64,000 nucleotides of DNA from Mobilisporobacter senegalensis (GCF_003752155.1 NZ_RJVG01000003.1:124001-188000); one strand, 5' to 3'; shown: positions 54,832 through 63,476, counted from the first letter of the stretch. A program made the numbers and translations. The notes: a model not told the origin generated them from the letters alone.

Positions 54832-54860
54832 AGTATACCATAAATACTATTTTTATTCAA
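54832..54860 (-). promoter_or_regulatory. Sigma-A promoter of the MATE leader
   Basis: TTGAAT (54855-54860) and TATACT (54832-54837) on the minus strand with a 17-base spacer. Transcription would start near 54825, just before hairpin 1 of the leader. Confidence 0.75.
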
Positions 54861-54917
54861 TATTAGAATGTTACATTTTGTATGATTCCGATAGTTTTGA
54901 GCATTATATGAAACATT

Positions 54918-55607
54918 TTATATTCCATGGTGAATTAATTGAACAGAATCCTCGCTATTATATAATTCATATTTTACATCTTCCCAGTAATACTTAGACT
55001 CCATAATCTGGTCAAATGTTTTATTATTCTGTAACTCTAATTTGATTTGTTTTTTAATAGTTATTTTATTTCCAAAAGTCTGATAATTTTCTTCCAATTC
55101 ATAATATTCAATACCAGTATATTTTTGAAGTGATTTAGGTGGAAATACTCTGACTGCAAATTCATTTTTACTTCGTCCATAGTCAATTAACTCTAATTCT
55201 ATGTTTAGATACATGGAATTATCTATTGCAAAAATTGAGAATTCTTCTTCTTTTATATCCATTGTCTTTAAGCCATTATTTCTTAACCAATAATAACTTG
55301 TTATAGTTGTATCTAAAATAGAGTTCGTTACTGGTGTGATGATTATAAAATAGATCAATAGAATGCCTATTTTATTTCTATATTTATACCTTTCTAATTG
55401 GAAGAGTCCTCGAAAGCTTATAATAATAAGGATCAATGGTACAAGTCCTGCCAGATGAAGATAGCCGCTATTAAAATATATTGGTCTTATGATATACTGA
55501 ATAATAGAGTAAGAATCATGAGGAAGTCTATGTGTTATGATTGATATTATAAATAATAGGCTCAAGTACTTATAGAATTTCTTATTTTCTTTGCTTACTG
55601 TATTCAT
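54918..55607 (-). CDS. Membrane protein of unknown function
   Basis: 229 residues. Three to four membrane helices in the first half (about 12-28, 44-65 and 78-98), then a soluble beta-rich domain of about 120 residues with 'RVFPPKSLQKYTGIEYYELE'. The opening resembles no family I know. AAAGGGG lies immediately before the ATG, a tight spacing. Separate from the MATE operon by its own leader. Confidence 0.5.
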   Translation of the reverse strand: MNTVSKENKKFYKYLSLLFIISIITHRLPHDSYSIIQYIIRPIYFNSGYLHLAGLVPLILIIISFRGLFQLERYKYRNKIGILLIYFIIITPVTNSILDTTITSYYWLRNNGLKTMDIKEEEFSIFAIDNSMYLNIELELIDYGRSKNEFAVRVFPPKSLQKYTGIEYYELEENYQTFGNKITIKKQIKLELQNNKTFDQIMESKYYWEDVKYELYNSEDSVQLIHHGI

Positions 55608-55650
55608 CCCCTTTCATTGATACTTAAGAATTAAATCATAAGATGGAATG

Positions 55651-56289
55651 TTATAATTGACGGAACAGATCCTTTACCTTTAGGCCATTGGCTTTAATCT
55701 GGTCTCGCCAGCCCTTGTTCCCACCTAAGATATATAAAAATCTTGGAAAATTTGGAGTTACAAATATATCATTATCAGATTTGTAATCTAATATATTCTT
55801 TACTAATTTATGCAATGCATTACCCAGATTCTTTTTAGGACCATGTCCAAGAGGAATATTTTTGATTGAGATCAACATACCACCTCCGCCTACTCCAATC
55901 CCCTGTCCCCAGGACAGTCCGGATTTCGTGGACCAATTTCTTAATATCTCAATTGCAACTTCATTTTGGCTCCCTTCGAAAAAACCACAATTTATTACTC
56001 CATAAACTTTTATATTTTGGGGTCCCTTGGAACAAAAAAACTCCTGGAGGGATTTTAAACAGTATAATAAATTGGAAGGTATTCCATCTACATATAAAGG
56101 AAATGCAAAAACCAGTGCATCATAACGATATAATTCTTCTTTTACATTTTCATTGATCTGTGGTTTATATAATTCGTATGTATCAACCTCGGCATTTTTA
56201 TCAGTTAATAGTGACTTCAATATTTTCAGTAATTCACCAGAAACACTATCCTTAACTTTGGGACTTCCATTTATAAAAGCTATTCTCAT
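55651..56289 (-). CDS. Flavodoxin-fold NAD(P)H oxidoreductase-like protein
   Basis: 212 residues. Opens with 'RIAFINGSPKVKDSVSGELL' (FMN phosphate loop) and has 'YDALVFAFPLYVDGIPSNLL', the usual second FMN loop of NADPH-dependent FMN reductase-like proteins. Its ATG overlaps the upstream flavoprotein gene by four bases. Likely a two-gene operon; substrates are unknown. Confidence 0.75.
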   Translation of the reverse strand: MRIAFINGSPKVKDSVSGELLKILKSLLTDKNAEVDTYELYKPQINENVKEELYRYDALVFAFPLYVDGIPSNLLYCLKSLQEFFCSKGPQNIKVYGVINCGFFEGSQNEVAIEILRNWSTKSGLSWGQGIGVGGGGMLISIKNIPLGHGPKKNLGNALHKLVKNILDYKSDNDIFVTPNFPRFLYILGGNKGWRDQIKANGLKVKDLFRQL

Positions 56290-56825
56290 ATTGATTCCCC
56301 TCCCATATCTTCTATGCTATTATAAAATGAGACGGAATGTTCTAACGCATTAAAATTAATTGCATTTGCATTTATTAGCTTGGTAGCTGTTTCTTTCTCC
56401 TCTGAAGTAATATCACTGCCATAAAACCACGCTTTTAATTTTATCCTATCCTTATATCTAAGTTTATGATGCATTTTACCCTTACGGATAACGAAATATG
56501 GATGAATAAAAGATATTCCTCTATCTAATACATTTTTAGTGAAATCACTAAAACCTCCATAGAAACACTCACTAATAATATGCATCTCATTACATTTGGA
56601 TAATAGTTTACCTATATTTCCATATTCATCACGAAGAACACAGCTGCCAGGTGTTTTGATCCAACATCCGAAACAACCGATACAATTCTGAATTGGAGCA
56701 TTATTAGAGATCACTAAAATATCTTTTGTTATATTGGGAAACAATCTCGTAAATTCTTCTTTGGGTAAATCATGTATTAATAATTTCAATTTATAGGCAT
56801 CCTTTCTTCTATTTATTATATTCAT
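56286..56825 (-). CDS. Iron-sulfur-flavoprotein-like protein
   Basis: 179 residues of flavodoxin fold. 'APIQNCIGCFGCWIKTPGSC' at 43-62 carries the compact Cys motif of NADPH-dependent FMN reductase/iron-sulfur flavoproteins, and 'HIISECFYGGFSDFTKNVLD' the FMN region. The N-terminus before residue 20 is short, without the usual GSPR loop, so the start may be damaged. Co-translated with 55651-56289. Confidence 0.65.
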   Translation of the reverse strand: MNIINRRKDAYKLKLLIHDLPKEEFTRLFPNITKDILVISNNAPIQNCIGCFGCWIKTPGSCVLRDEYGNIGKLLSKCNEMHIISECFYGGFSDFTKNVLDRGISFIHPYFVIRKGKMHHKLRYKDRIKLKAWFYGSDITSEEKETATKLINANAINFNALEHSVSFYNSIEDMGGESI

Positions 56826-56911
56826 CCATACAGTAATATAAAAAATGTTTACAAAATTTAACTTTCATTATTATACCACATTATGCCATTATATGTAACT
56901 TATATAATAAA

Positions 56912-56944
56912 ACCTCTCAAACTTTCAATTTTGAGAGGCTTTGT
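56912..56944 (-). terminator. Intrinsic terminator of the EamA gene
   Basis: GCCTCTCAAA pairs with TTTGAGAGG on the minus strand and is followed by TTTTATTAT, eight bases after the exporter stop codon. Confidence 0.75.
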
Positions 56945-56951
56945 AGTAATA

Positions 56952-57869
56952 TTAATCCAGTTCTACTTTATTTAGCTTTTCCACTTTTATATTTCCCTTC
57001 ATTCCGGCAACTATTACACCTACAAGTATGAAAAGGGCACCAAGTATTCCCATAATTGTAATTTTTTCATCAAGTATAATACCGGCGGCAATCATTGTTA
57101 CAAAAGGATTCACATATATGTAATTATTCGTTGTTATAATTCCAATTTTTTTAGTGGCAATGTTCCAGGCTACATAGCAGATACCACTTCCTAAAACACC
57201 TAAGAAAATCAAACTAAATAGAAAGGAAGGAGTCGTAATTTGTTTAAAGGGAAATGGAGCGCCTTCCAGGAATAATAGGGGAAAGGTTGTGATAAGTGAA
57301 TAAAAAACTACTTTGCGTGTTAAGTAAACAGAATCATATTGCTTTACATTTTTCTTTAAAATTACGGAATAGATTGCCCAGCTAAGTGCTGCGCCAAAAG
57401 ATAGAATATCTCCCAAAGGATTTAACTGTAGTACTACTGTCCCATTAAAAACAACAAAAGCAACTCCGATAAATGCAATCATGGATCCCAATATTACTTT
57501 ATTATTTACTTTCTCATCTTTTGTATAGAAATGAGCTAAGATCGCGGTTAATAAGGGTGCTACAGATAAGAGTATACTTACATTTGATACAAGGGTTATT
57601 GTAAGTGCCTGATTTTCACATAAAAAATATATGGTTGTCCCGGTAATGGCAAGAGAAAGAAAGACAAGCTCTTCTTTCCAGGTGGTTTTCTGGATTTTAT
57701 GATTTAAAATAAATAGAGTGATATAAGCTATAATAAATCTCATAATCATAACCTGAAGGGGCGTAAATTCCTCTAATAATAATTTACTTGCTATAAATGT
57801 AGTTCCCCATATAATGATAGTTACTGTGGCTAAAATATGTCCTATTAATTTTTCTGATGTGGTTTTCAT
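56952..57869 (-). CDS. EamA-family drug/metabolite transporter
   Basis: 305 residues, ten membrane helices made of two EamA repeats (about 10-140 and 150-290). 'ATVTIIWGTTFIASKLLLEE' is the typical start of RhaT/YdcZ-type DMT proteins, and 'GALSWAIYSVILKK' starts repeat two. It exports an amino acid, metabolite or drug; substrate unknown. Confidence 0.85.
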   Translation of the reverse strand: MKTTSEKLIGHILATVTIIIWGTTFIASKLLLEEFTPLQVMIMRFIIAYITLFILNHKIQKTTWKEELVFLSLAITGTTIYFLCENQALTITLVSNVSILLSVAPLLTAILAHFYTKDEKVNNKVILGSMIAFIGVAFVVFNGTVVLQLNPLGDILSFGAALSWAIYSVILKKNVKQYDSVYLTRKVVFYSLITTFPLLFLEGAPFPFKQITTPSFLFSLIFLGVLGSGICYVAWNIATKKIGIITTNNYIYVNPFVTMIAAGIILDEKITIMGILGALFILVGVIVAGMKGNIKVEKLNKVELD

Positions 57870-57998
57870 TTTATGATTCTTCTTTCATTGTGATTTAAAA
57901 TTCATTATACTATGTATTTATTAACGTTTCTAGTAAAATTAGCAAAAAATATAAAAAGGATTGGTTGGAAAATAAGTATCTAAAGTGCAGATAAAAAT

Positions 57999-58033
57999 AA
58001 ACTATATATTTCGTTTTAAGAAATATATAGTTT
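57999..58033 (-). terminator. Terminator after hsp20
   Basis: AAACTATATATTTC and GAAATATATAGTTT form a 14-bp stem with a seven-base loop, about 50 bases after the Hsp20 stop on the minus strand, followed by ATTTTTATC. Confidence 0.65.
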
Positions 58034-58081
58034 ATTTAAGCTATCCTGTCTTTGGTTTATAAAGGTACATCATAAATTAAA

Positions 58082-58510
58082 CTATTCTATTGTGATATAT
58101 TTTTTATCTTCAATTTCTGGAATATTAGTCATCTTAGGTATTTCTAATTTAAGCACTCCATTTGAAAAATTTGCTTTAATTTCTTCTTCAGTAATTTTGT
58201 CTCCCACATAAAAACTTCTTCGGCATGTTCCGCTGTAACGTTCTCTGCGTATATAGTTTCCGTTCTTATCATTCTCTTCTTTTTCTTCATTATGGGAAGC
58301 CTCAATTGTTAAATAACCATCTTTTAATTCAGCTTTAATATCTTCCTTTGCATATCCGGGAAGTTCAATTTCTAATTGATATTTATCACCTAGCTCCTGA
58401 ACATCCGTATTCATTATTCTGTTGTTGTTCATAAATTTAAATGGAGTTGTAAATGTGTCATTAAAGAAATCCTCGAAAAAGTTCTTTTCAAAAATACTTG
58501 GTACTAACAT
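58082..58510 (-). CDS. hsp18: Small heat shock protein (Hsp20/alpha-crystallin)
   Basis: 142 residues. The alpha-crystallin domain runs from about 35 to 130: 'NTDVQELGDKYQLEIELPGY', 'ELKDGYLTIEA', 'RRERYSGTCRRSFYVGDKI' and 'NFSNGVLKLEIPK' (G-V-L motif), then a short tail with an I-x-I-like 'IPEIED'. It holds unfolding proteins in large oligomers. AAGGAGG precedes the ATG. A promoter with an inverted repeat lies just upstream. Confidence 0.9.
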   Translation of the reverse strand: MLVPSIFEKNFFEDFFNDTFTTPFKFMNNNRIMNTDVQELGDKYQLEIELPGYAKEDIKAELKDGYLTIEASHNEEKEENDKNGNYIRRERYSGTCRRSFYVGDKITEEEIKANFSNGVLKLEIPKMTNIPEIEDKKYITIE

Positions 58511-58547
58511 GATTCATTCCTCCTTGTTTGATTCATTAAATAGTTAT

Positions 58548-58598
58548 TAGTTATATCTGCTATATAAGTAATATAACAGATATAACTAGCAATGTCAA
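58548..58598 (-). promoter_or_regulatory. hsp18 promoter with operator-like inverted repeat
   Basis: On the minus strand TTGACA (58593-58598), 17 bases, TATATT (58570-58575). A perfect 12-bp inverted repeat, TAGTTATATCTG (58577-58588 complement) and CAGATATAACTA (58548-58559), brackets the -10 box. It is not the CIRCE or CtsR consensus, so another repressor is likely. Confidence 0.65.
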
Positions 58599-58684
58599 TA
58601 GGTGAGTGCTGATTTTTTTAAAAATGTTATATATGTCATTAAGGATTGTAATCAAAAAGATATTGCAAATTAAAATATAAATTG

Positions 58685-58732
58685 AAAAAACTCCAAAGAA
58701 ATGAATCATATATCAGATCTTCAGAGTTTTTT
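58685..58732 (-). terminator. Terminator between yneA and hsp18
   Basis: AAAAAACTC and GAGTTTTTT form the outer stem (inner part TCTGAAGATCTGATA-rich, partly paired), with A and T runs on both sides. It lies about 100 bases beyond the LysM gene stop. Confidence 0.65.
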
Positions 58733-58831
58733 CGTCTTTTGATTATAGGTAGTATATATAAATTAAGGTACAAGCAAATATAGTAATAACTTATGTAAAA
58801 TAAATTAATGATTCAAGCTCCCGCTCTATAT

Positions 58832-59161
58832 TCACAATTCTACATAATGGGGAATGATAAGATATTGATCTTCATGAATGGTATCTGATGTAAGACCGTT
58901 ACATTCTTTTATTTCTTGTATATATTCATTACGATCGGAATATTCTTCTGTCATATATTGGCCTGCAATGCTCCAAAGAGAATCCCCTTTTTTGATCAAA
59001 ACACTAGTGACTGTTTTCGTTCTATTATTATCACCGGCATTCACAACTATCTTTTTAGGAAATATAAATATAAGTAAAGCTATAATGGTTATTATAGTTA
59101 CTGTGATTATTAATGCAATTCTTTTCATGAGTAATGAATTTCTATAAACTCTTCTATTCAT
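58832..59161 (-). CDS. yneA: SOS-induced LysM cell-division inhibitor (YneA-like)
   Basis: 109 residues from the ATG at 59161 (TAGGAGG upstream; a longer frame to 59284 runs through the promoter). A membrane anchor (about 14-36) is followed by a LysM domain: 'VLIKKGDSLWSIAGQYMTEE' and 'ECNGLTSDTIHEDQYLIIP'. It is divergent from lexA across shared LexA boxes, exactly as in Bacillus, where YneA delays division during DNA damage. Confidence 0.82.
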   Translation of the reverse strand: MNRRVYRNSLLMKRIALIITVTIITIIALLIFIFPKKIVVNAGDNNRTKTVTSVLIKKGDSLWSIAGQYMTEEYSDRNEYIQEIKECNGLTSDTIHEDQYLIIPHYVEL

Positions 59162-59182
59162 AATAATTCCTCCTATAAATAC

Positions 59183-59290
59183 GAACACATATTCCGAACA
59201 AATGTTTATGCTTGAATTATATCGAACAAATATTCTGTTGTCAATACTTTTTTTAAATAAAACAGAACATTTGTTAGCAAACATTCGTTT
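59183..59290. promoter_or_regulatory. Cluster of LexA (DinR) boxes
   Basis: Several GAAC-N4-GTTC-like sites: GAACAAATGTTT (59196-59207), GAACATTTGTTA (59265-59276), CAAACATTCGTTTG (59278-59291), and weaker GAACACATATTC (59183-59194) and GAACAAATATTC (59224-59235). They overlap the yneA promoter and the lexA -35 box, so LexA would shut both genes. Confidence 0.78.
59216..59244 (-). promoter_or_regulatory. yneA promoter
   Basis: Minus strand TTGACA (59239-59244), 17 bases, TATAAT (59216-59221). One LexA box lies in the spacer. Confidence 0.85.
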
Positions 59291-59317
59291 GCATTTAAAA
59301 AAGCTTTATGGTATAAT
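59289..59317 (+). promoter_or_regulatory. lexA promoter
   Basis: TTGCAT (59289-59294), 17 bases, TATAAT (59312-59317). The -35 box overlaps the end of a LexA box, as expected for autoregulation. Confidence 0.7.
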
Positions 59318-59405
59318 AATCACGATAGACAGATTAGTCCGTAATGCTGCATGGCATAATCTGCATTAATGAGTTAAGAATCAATTAGAATGGAGGCGTA
59401 ATTCA

Positions 59406-60023
59406 ATGGGCTATGGCAAAATCAGTGCAAAGCAAAAAGAGATACTTGAATATTTAAAATCAGAGATATTGAATAAAGGATATCCACCTGCAGTTCGTGA
59501 AATATGTGAGGCTGTTCATCTGAAATCTACTTCATCAGTACACTCTCATCTGGAAACATTAGAAAAGAATGGCTACATAAGGAGAGATCCAACAAAACCC
59601 AGAGCAATTGAGATTATGGATGATGAATTTAATTTAACACGACGTGAAATTGTGAATGTTCCAATCATAGGAACAGTTACTGCCGGTCAGCCCATCCTTG
59701 CAGTAGAAAATTTAGATGGCTACTTTCCTATGCTATCAGAATTTATGCCTAATAAAGAAACTTTTATGTTAAAAGTTAAAGGGGACAGTATGATTAACGT
59801 TGGGATTTTTGATGGGGATAAGATTCTTGTAGAAAAACAGCCAACGGCAGAGAATGGCGAAATTGTAGTAGCATTGGTTGATGATTCCGTTACGGTTAAG
59901 ACTTTTTATAAAGAAAAAGGATATTTTAGACTTCAACCTGAGAATGACTCAATGGACCCAATTATTGTTACAGAACTTAATATCTTAGGTAAAGTAATTG
60001 GTTTGTTTAGAATGTTTCAATAG
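59406..60023 (+). CDS. lexA: LexA SOS repressor
   Basis: 205 residues. Winged helix (1-65) with 'PPAVREICEAVHLKSTSSVH'. The self-cleavage site is Ala93-Gly94 in 'GTVTAGQP', the catalytic Ser128 lies in 'KGDSMINVGI' and Lys165 in 'SVTVKTFY'. On RecA activation it cuts itself and releases SOS genes. TGGAGG precedes the ATG. Confidence 0.95.
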   Translation: MGYGKISAKQKEILEYLKSEILNKGYPPAVREICEAVHLKSTSSVHSHLETLEKNGYIRRDPTKPRAIEIMDDEFNLTRREIVNVPIIGTVTAGQPILAVENLDGYFPMLSEFMPNKETFMLKVKGDSMINVGIFDGDKILVEKQPTAENGEIVVALVDDSVTVKTFYKEKGYFRLQPENDSMDPIIVTELNILGKVIGLFRMFQ

Positions 60024-60044
60024 TTAGCTAAAATTAAATAAATA

Positions 60045-60099
60045 AAAAAACTCTATGCAATGACTGATCAGAAATCTGAATTATTGCATAGAGTTTTTT
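60045..60099. terminator. Bidirectional terminator lexA/rsfS
   Basis: AAAAAACTCTATGCAAT and ATTGCATAGAGTTTTTT form a perfect 17-bp stem between convergent genes. Confidence 0.9.
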
Positions 60100-60108
60100 C
60101 TATTTATT

Positions 60109-60465
60109 TTAATCTTCTAATTGTTCTCTGGATATGGTCTTTCCATCTCTCCAGATTCTTTCTAAATCATAGAATAAACGATCTTCTTTTGAAAATACAT
60201 GGATAATGATATCACCATAATCCATTAAAATCCAACTAGATGTGTTAATTCCTTCAATACGTTTCGGTTCATATCCGTTTCTTCCTAAAACACTATCAAC
60301 AGAATCGACTAAAGCAGTTACCTGTGAAGCATTTGTACCATTGGCAATAATAAAATAATCCGCAATAATTGAGATATCACCAATTTCAATAACTCTTATA
60401 TCCTCACCTTTTTTTTCACTTAATGCGTCGTATGCTAATTTTGTCATTATTTTTGATGTACTCAT
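60109..60465 (-). CDS. rsfS: Ribosomal silencing factor RsfS
   Basis: 118 residues: 'DISIIADYFIIANGTNASQV' near 28-47, 'ASSWILMDYGDIIIHVF'-type block and 'RLFYDLERIWRDG' are the RsfS/Iojap family hallmarks. It binds L14 of the large ribosomal subunit and stops subunit joining in starvation. Last gene of the block running from obgE; AAAGGAG precedes the ATG, 19 bases after yqeK. Confidence 0.93.
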   Translation of the reverse strand: MSTSKIMTKLAYDALSEKKGEDIRVIEIGDISIIADYFIIANGTNASQVTALVDSVDSVLGRNGYEPKRIEGINTSSWILMDYGDIIIHVFSKEDRLFYDLERIWRDGKTISREQLED

Positions 60466-60484
60466 TGTTGCTCTCCTTTATTTC

Positions 60485-61066
60485 TTAATGGGTATTTAAG
60501 TATTTATAATATTCAAAAGCCTTCTTGGTTCTAGGGTCAATTTCCCTTGTACTTTCTTTTTGGAGGAAATTTAATGTACTTTCTAATATAAGATAAGTTG
60601 CTTCATCCAGGCTATCATAAGATATTTTCCGGATTTTTTTTAATCCGTGAATCCTTTTTCTGGATGGTTCAATATAATCAGCCACGTAAACAATTTTTTC
60701 TAAAAGCGTCATATCAGGTTTTCCCGTTGTATGATAAGTAATTGCATCTATAATATCTTTATCACTAATATTATATACATTCTCAGCAAAAAATGCACCT
60801 AATTTAGCATGTAACAGAAATGCACTTTTTTCTTCTGTTTCTGTTACAGGAATGAAATTCTTCCTGCAAAGTGTAAGCATTTCCTCATCAGGCATATATT
60901 TTGCACAATCATGTAAAAGTCCGGCGATTTGTGCTTTTTGGATATCACATCCATATCTCATGGCAAGATTTGCACAGGTATATTGCACTCCCAATGAGTG
61001 TATAAATCTTTTTGGCGGTAGAATATATTTTAATTTTTCTTGAAGCTCTATTATACTGTATTCCAT
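60485..61066 (-). CDS. yqeK: YqeK-type HD-domain nucleotide hydrolase
   Basis: 193 residues. The HD motif is 'AGLLHDCAKYMPDEEM' and further ligands 'HAKLGAFFAENVYNI' and 'YVADYIEPSRK', as in YqeK, which hydrolyses Ap4A symmetrically to ADP. It usually follows nadD, as here. Confidence 0.9.
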   Translation of the reverse strand: MEYSIIELQEKLKYILPPKRFIHSLGVQYTCANLAMRYGCDIQKAQIAGLLHDCAKYMPDEEMLTLCRKNFIPVTETEEKSAFLLHAKLGAFFAENVYNISDKDIIDAITYHTTGKPDMTLLEKIVYVADYIEPSRKRIHGLKKIRKISYDSLDEATYLILESTLNFLQKESTREIDPRTKKAFEYYKYLNTH

Positions 61067-61101
61067 AAAAATTATTCCTTTATATGATACCTTTACCTAT
61101 A

Positions 61102-61716
61102 TTAAGTACGGTATAAATTATTCTCATAAATATAGTCTTCCACTGGTTTAGGAACATAATTACAAATTGAATGATGATTTTTAATACATTCCCTGATATG
61201 TCTTGATGAAATATCAATTGGAGGCATTTCTATTAGTTCAATATTTGTATTATAGGTACTATTAAGATACTGAATCCGTTCTGTAATATTCTCATTAGAT
61301 AGAGTATTGCGGGATGCCACAATAATTTTTGCCATCTCCATAATTCTTGCAGGTTCAAGCCAGTCTTCTAATTCGAATAAACTATCTGCACCAAGAATAA
61401 AGTAGAACATTTTATCTTTTTCAGTTTTGGTCAGATAATCTAATGTATCTACTGTATAAGTGGTTCCTCCCCGTTCCAATTCTAAGGTAGATAGAACAAA
61501 ATCAGGGATATCTGAGATTGCAAGGGAAACCATATCCACCCTATGTTTATCAGATATAATAGTTTTAAGTTCTTTATGAGGTGGATTCTTAGATGGCATG
61601 AAAAGTATCTGATCTAATTTAAATTGTTCATAAGCTCTGGCAGCCAGTGCTAAATGTCCGTTGTGAATTGGATTAAATGTACCACCCATGATACCAATTT
61701 TCTTTAAGTTTTCCAT
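61102..61716 (-). CDS. nadD: Nicotinate-nucleotide adenylyltransferase
   Basis: 204 residues. 'GIMGGTFNPIHNGHLALAAR' (T/HxGH nucleotide site), 'FMPSKNPPHK', 'FILGADSLFELEDW' and 'IDISSRHIRECIKN' (IS-S-x-x-R) are all typical. It joins ATP and nicotinate mononucleotide to deamido-NAD in NAD synthesis. Confidence 0.95.
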   Translation of the reverse strand: MENLKKIGIMGGTFNPIHNGHLALAARAYEQFKLDQILFMPSKNPPHKELKTIISDKHRVDMVSLAISDIPDFVLSTLELERGGTTYTVDTLDYLTKTEKDKMFYFILGADSLFELEDWLEPARIMEMAKIIVASRNTLSNENITERIQYLNSTYNTNIELIEMPPIDISSRHIRECIKNHHSICNYVPKPVEDYIYENNLYRT

Positions 61717-61726
61717 AACTTAACCT

Positions 61727-62014
61727 CTATGGTAGAATAATTTTCTTTTTCTCTTTCGATTCTCTATATAATATAATTTTTTTCCCTATCACTTGTACTA
61801 CTTCTGAATTTGTTCGTTCAGCAACCATACCCGCTATCTCTTTTGGATCGTCCATACAATTTTTTAAAACACTTATTTTTACCAATTCCCTGGCTTCAAG
61901 TGCATCGTTGATCCCTTTTGTGATTTCAGGAGTCAGGCTGGATTTTCCTACTTGATAAATAGCATCTATATTCATAGCTAAACCTTTCAGATAGGCTCTT
62001 TGTTTACTTGTCAT
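61727..62014 (-). CDS. yhbY: YhbY-family RNA-binding protein (CRS1-YhbY domain)
   Basis: 95 residues: 'LTSKQRAYLKGLAMNIDAIY' type start and the 'LVKISVLKNC' strand with 'AERTNSEVVQVIGKKIILYR'. YhbY binds 23S rRNA and helps build the large subunit, which fits its place between obgE and nadD. AAGGAG precedes the ATG. Confidence 0.92.
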   Translation of the reverse strand: MTSKQRAYLKGLAMNIDAIYQVGKSSLTPEITKGINDALEARELVKISVLKNCMDDPKEIAGMVAERTNSEVVQVIGKKIILYRESKEKKKIILP

Positions 62015-62108
62015 TCTATAGTCTCCTTAATACATTGATTTACAAAATTATAAATCATTGCAATTTATAATTTAACAGACTCGAGAAATTCTGTGAATTT
62101 CCCTCGTT

Positions 62109-62146
62109 GACTATTATAAATAATTTTTCAATTATTTATAATAGTC
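62109..62146. repeat. Perfect 17-bp palindrome over the obgE stop codon
   Basis: GACTATTATAAATAATT (62109-62125) and its exact complement (62130-62146) with a four-base loop. In the minus-strand RNA the loop reads GAAA, a GNRA tetraloop. The obgE stop lies inside. No long U run follows, so it is an mRNA 3' structure rather than a classical terminator. Confidence 0.7.
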
Positions 62147-63418
62147 AAATTGTAATTCATACATTTTAACAGTATCCCCTTCTTCAATTCCTAAAGCTTC
62201 TAATTCATCCAGAATATTATTTTCCTTTAAGAAACGTTGAAAGAATTCAAACCCTTTTTCTGAATCAAGATTTGTATAACCAAGCATACGCTCAATTCTA
62301 GGGCCTTCTACTGTAAATTCGTGATCTCCTGTTTTTTCAACAGTATACGGTTCATTTGCATAATCTACTTCTTCAGGGAAGTATTCTCTTTCAAATACTA
62401 TAGGTGTAGAATCTAATTTTGATAACATATCATGAACATGATATAAAAGTTCCTTCACACCTTTGCCGCTAACAGCAGATATTGGGAAAACTTTGATACC
62501 CATTGGTTCAAATTCTTCTCTTAATAGCTCCATGGTAGTTTCTTCATATTCACCATAGAATACGTCAATTTTATTTGCTGCGATTACCTGGGGTCTATTT
62601 GCTAACTCGGGATTATAAGCTACTAATTCTGAATTGATTTTCTTGATATCATCAATGGGATCTCTGCCTTCCGTGGATGCTGCATCAACCATATGAATAA
62701 TAACTTTCGTTCTCTCAATATGTTTTAAGAATTCATGTCCAAGACCAACTCCTTCAGAAGCGCCCTCAATCAGACCAGGAATATCAGCGATTACAAATCC
62801 ATCTGTACCTTCAAGGTCAACTACTCCCAGGTTTGGATTTAATGTTGTAAAATGATAATTTGCTATCTTAGGTTTGGCATTGGTTACTCTTGAAAGAAAT
62901 GTAGATTTGCCTACATTAGGGAATCCAACCAGACCCACATCTGCAATAACCTTCAATTCAAGGATAACATGCATCTCCCTGGCTGGTTTTCCAGGTTGGG
63001 CATATTTAGGTACTTGCATTGTTGGCGTCGCATAATGTTGATTTCCTTTTCCGCCACGCCCGCCTTTTAAGACAACTTCTCTTTTATTATCATGGGACAT
63101 ATCAGTAATTACTTTACCGGTTTCAGCTTCTTTTACAACGGTTCCTGGTGGAACCTTAACAACCAGGTCAGAGCCATCACTACCGTGACAATTTCTCTTT
63201 CCACCGTTTTGCCCATCTTCTGCACAGTATTTTCTAATATGTCTGAATTCATTTAATGTATTAATTCCTTCATCGACTTCAAAAATCAAGTCGCCGCCAC
63301 GTCCTCCATCACCGCCATCCGGTCCTCCGGCTGGTACAAATATTTCTCTTCGAAAACTCACATGGCCATCGCCACCTTTTCCCGATCTTATATATATTTT
63401 TGCACTATCTGCAAACAT
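62132..63418 (-). CDS. obgE: GTPase Obg/CgtA
   Basis: 428 residues. N-terminal Obg fold (1-158), rich in glycine ('GGPDGGDGGRGGDLIFEV'), then the G domain: 'GFPNVGKSTFLSRVTNAKPK' (G1), 'TLNPNLGVVDL', 'DIPGLIEGASEG' (G3), 'ANKIDVF' (G4) and 'SAVSGKG' (G5). The C-terminal OCT domain (about 350-428) is present, as in Bacillus Obg. It is a GTPase of large-subunit assembly, stress and sporulation control. Confidence 0.95.
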   Translation of the reverse strand: MFADSAKIYIRSGKGGDGHVSFRREIFVPAGGPDGGDGGRGGDLIFEVDEGINTLNEFRHIRKYCAEDGQNGGKRNCHGSDGSDLVVKVPPGTVVKEAETGKVITDMSHDNKREVVLKGGRGGKGNQHYATPTMQVPKYAQPGKPAREMHVILELKVIADVGLVGFPNVGKSTFLSRVTNAKPKIANYHFTTLNPNLGVVDLEGTDGFVIADIPGLIEGASEGVGLGHEFLKHIERTKVIIHMVDAASTEGRDPIDDIKKINSELVAYNPELANRPQVIAANKIDVFYGEYEETTMELLREEFEPMGIKVFPISAVSGKGVKELLYHVHDMLSKLDSTPIVFEREYFPEEVDYANEPYTVEKTGDHEFTVEGPRIERMLGYTNLDSEKGFEFFQRFLKENNILDELEALGIEEGDTVKMYELQFDYYK

Positions 63419-63476
63419 TTTATCACCTCTTATTTCTTAGTTTAAAAACTGAAGTAATTTATTTTATTATTATTTA

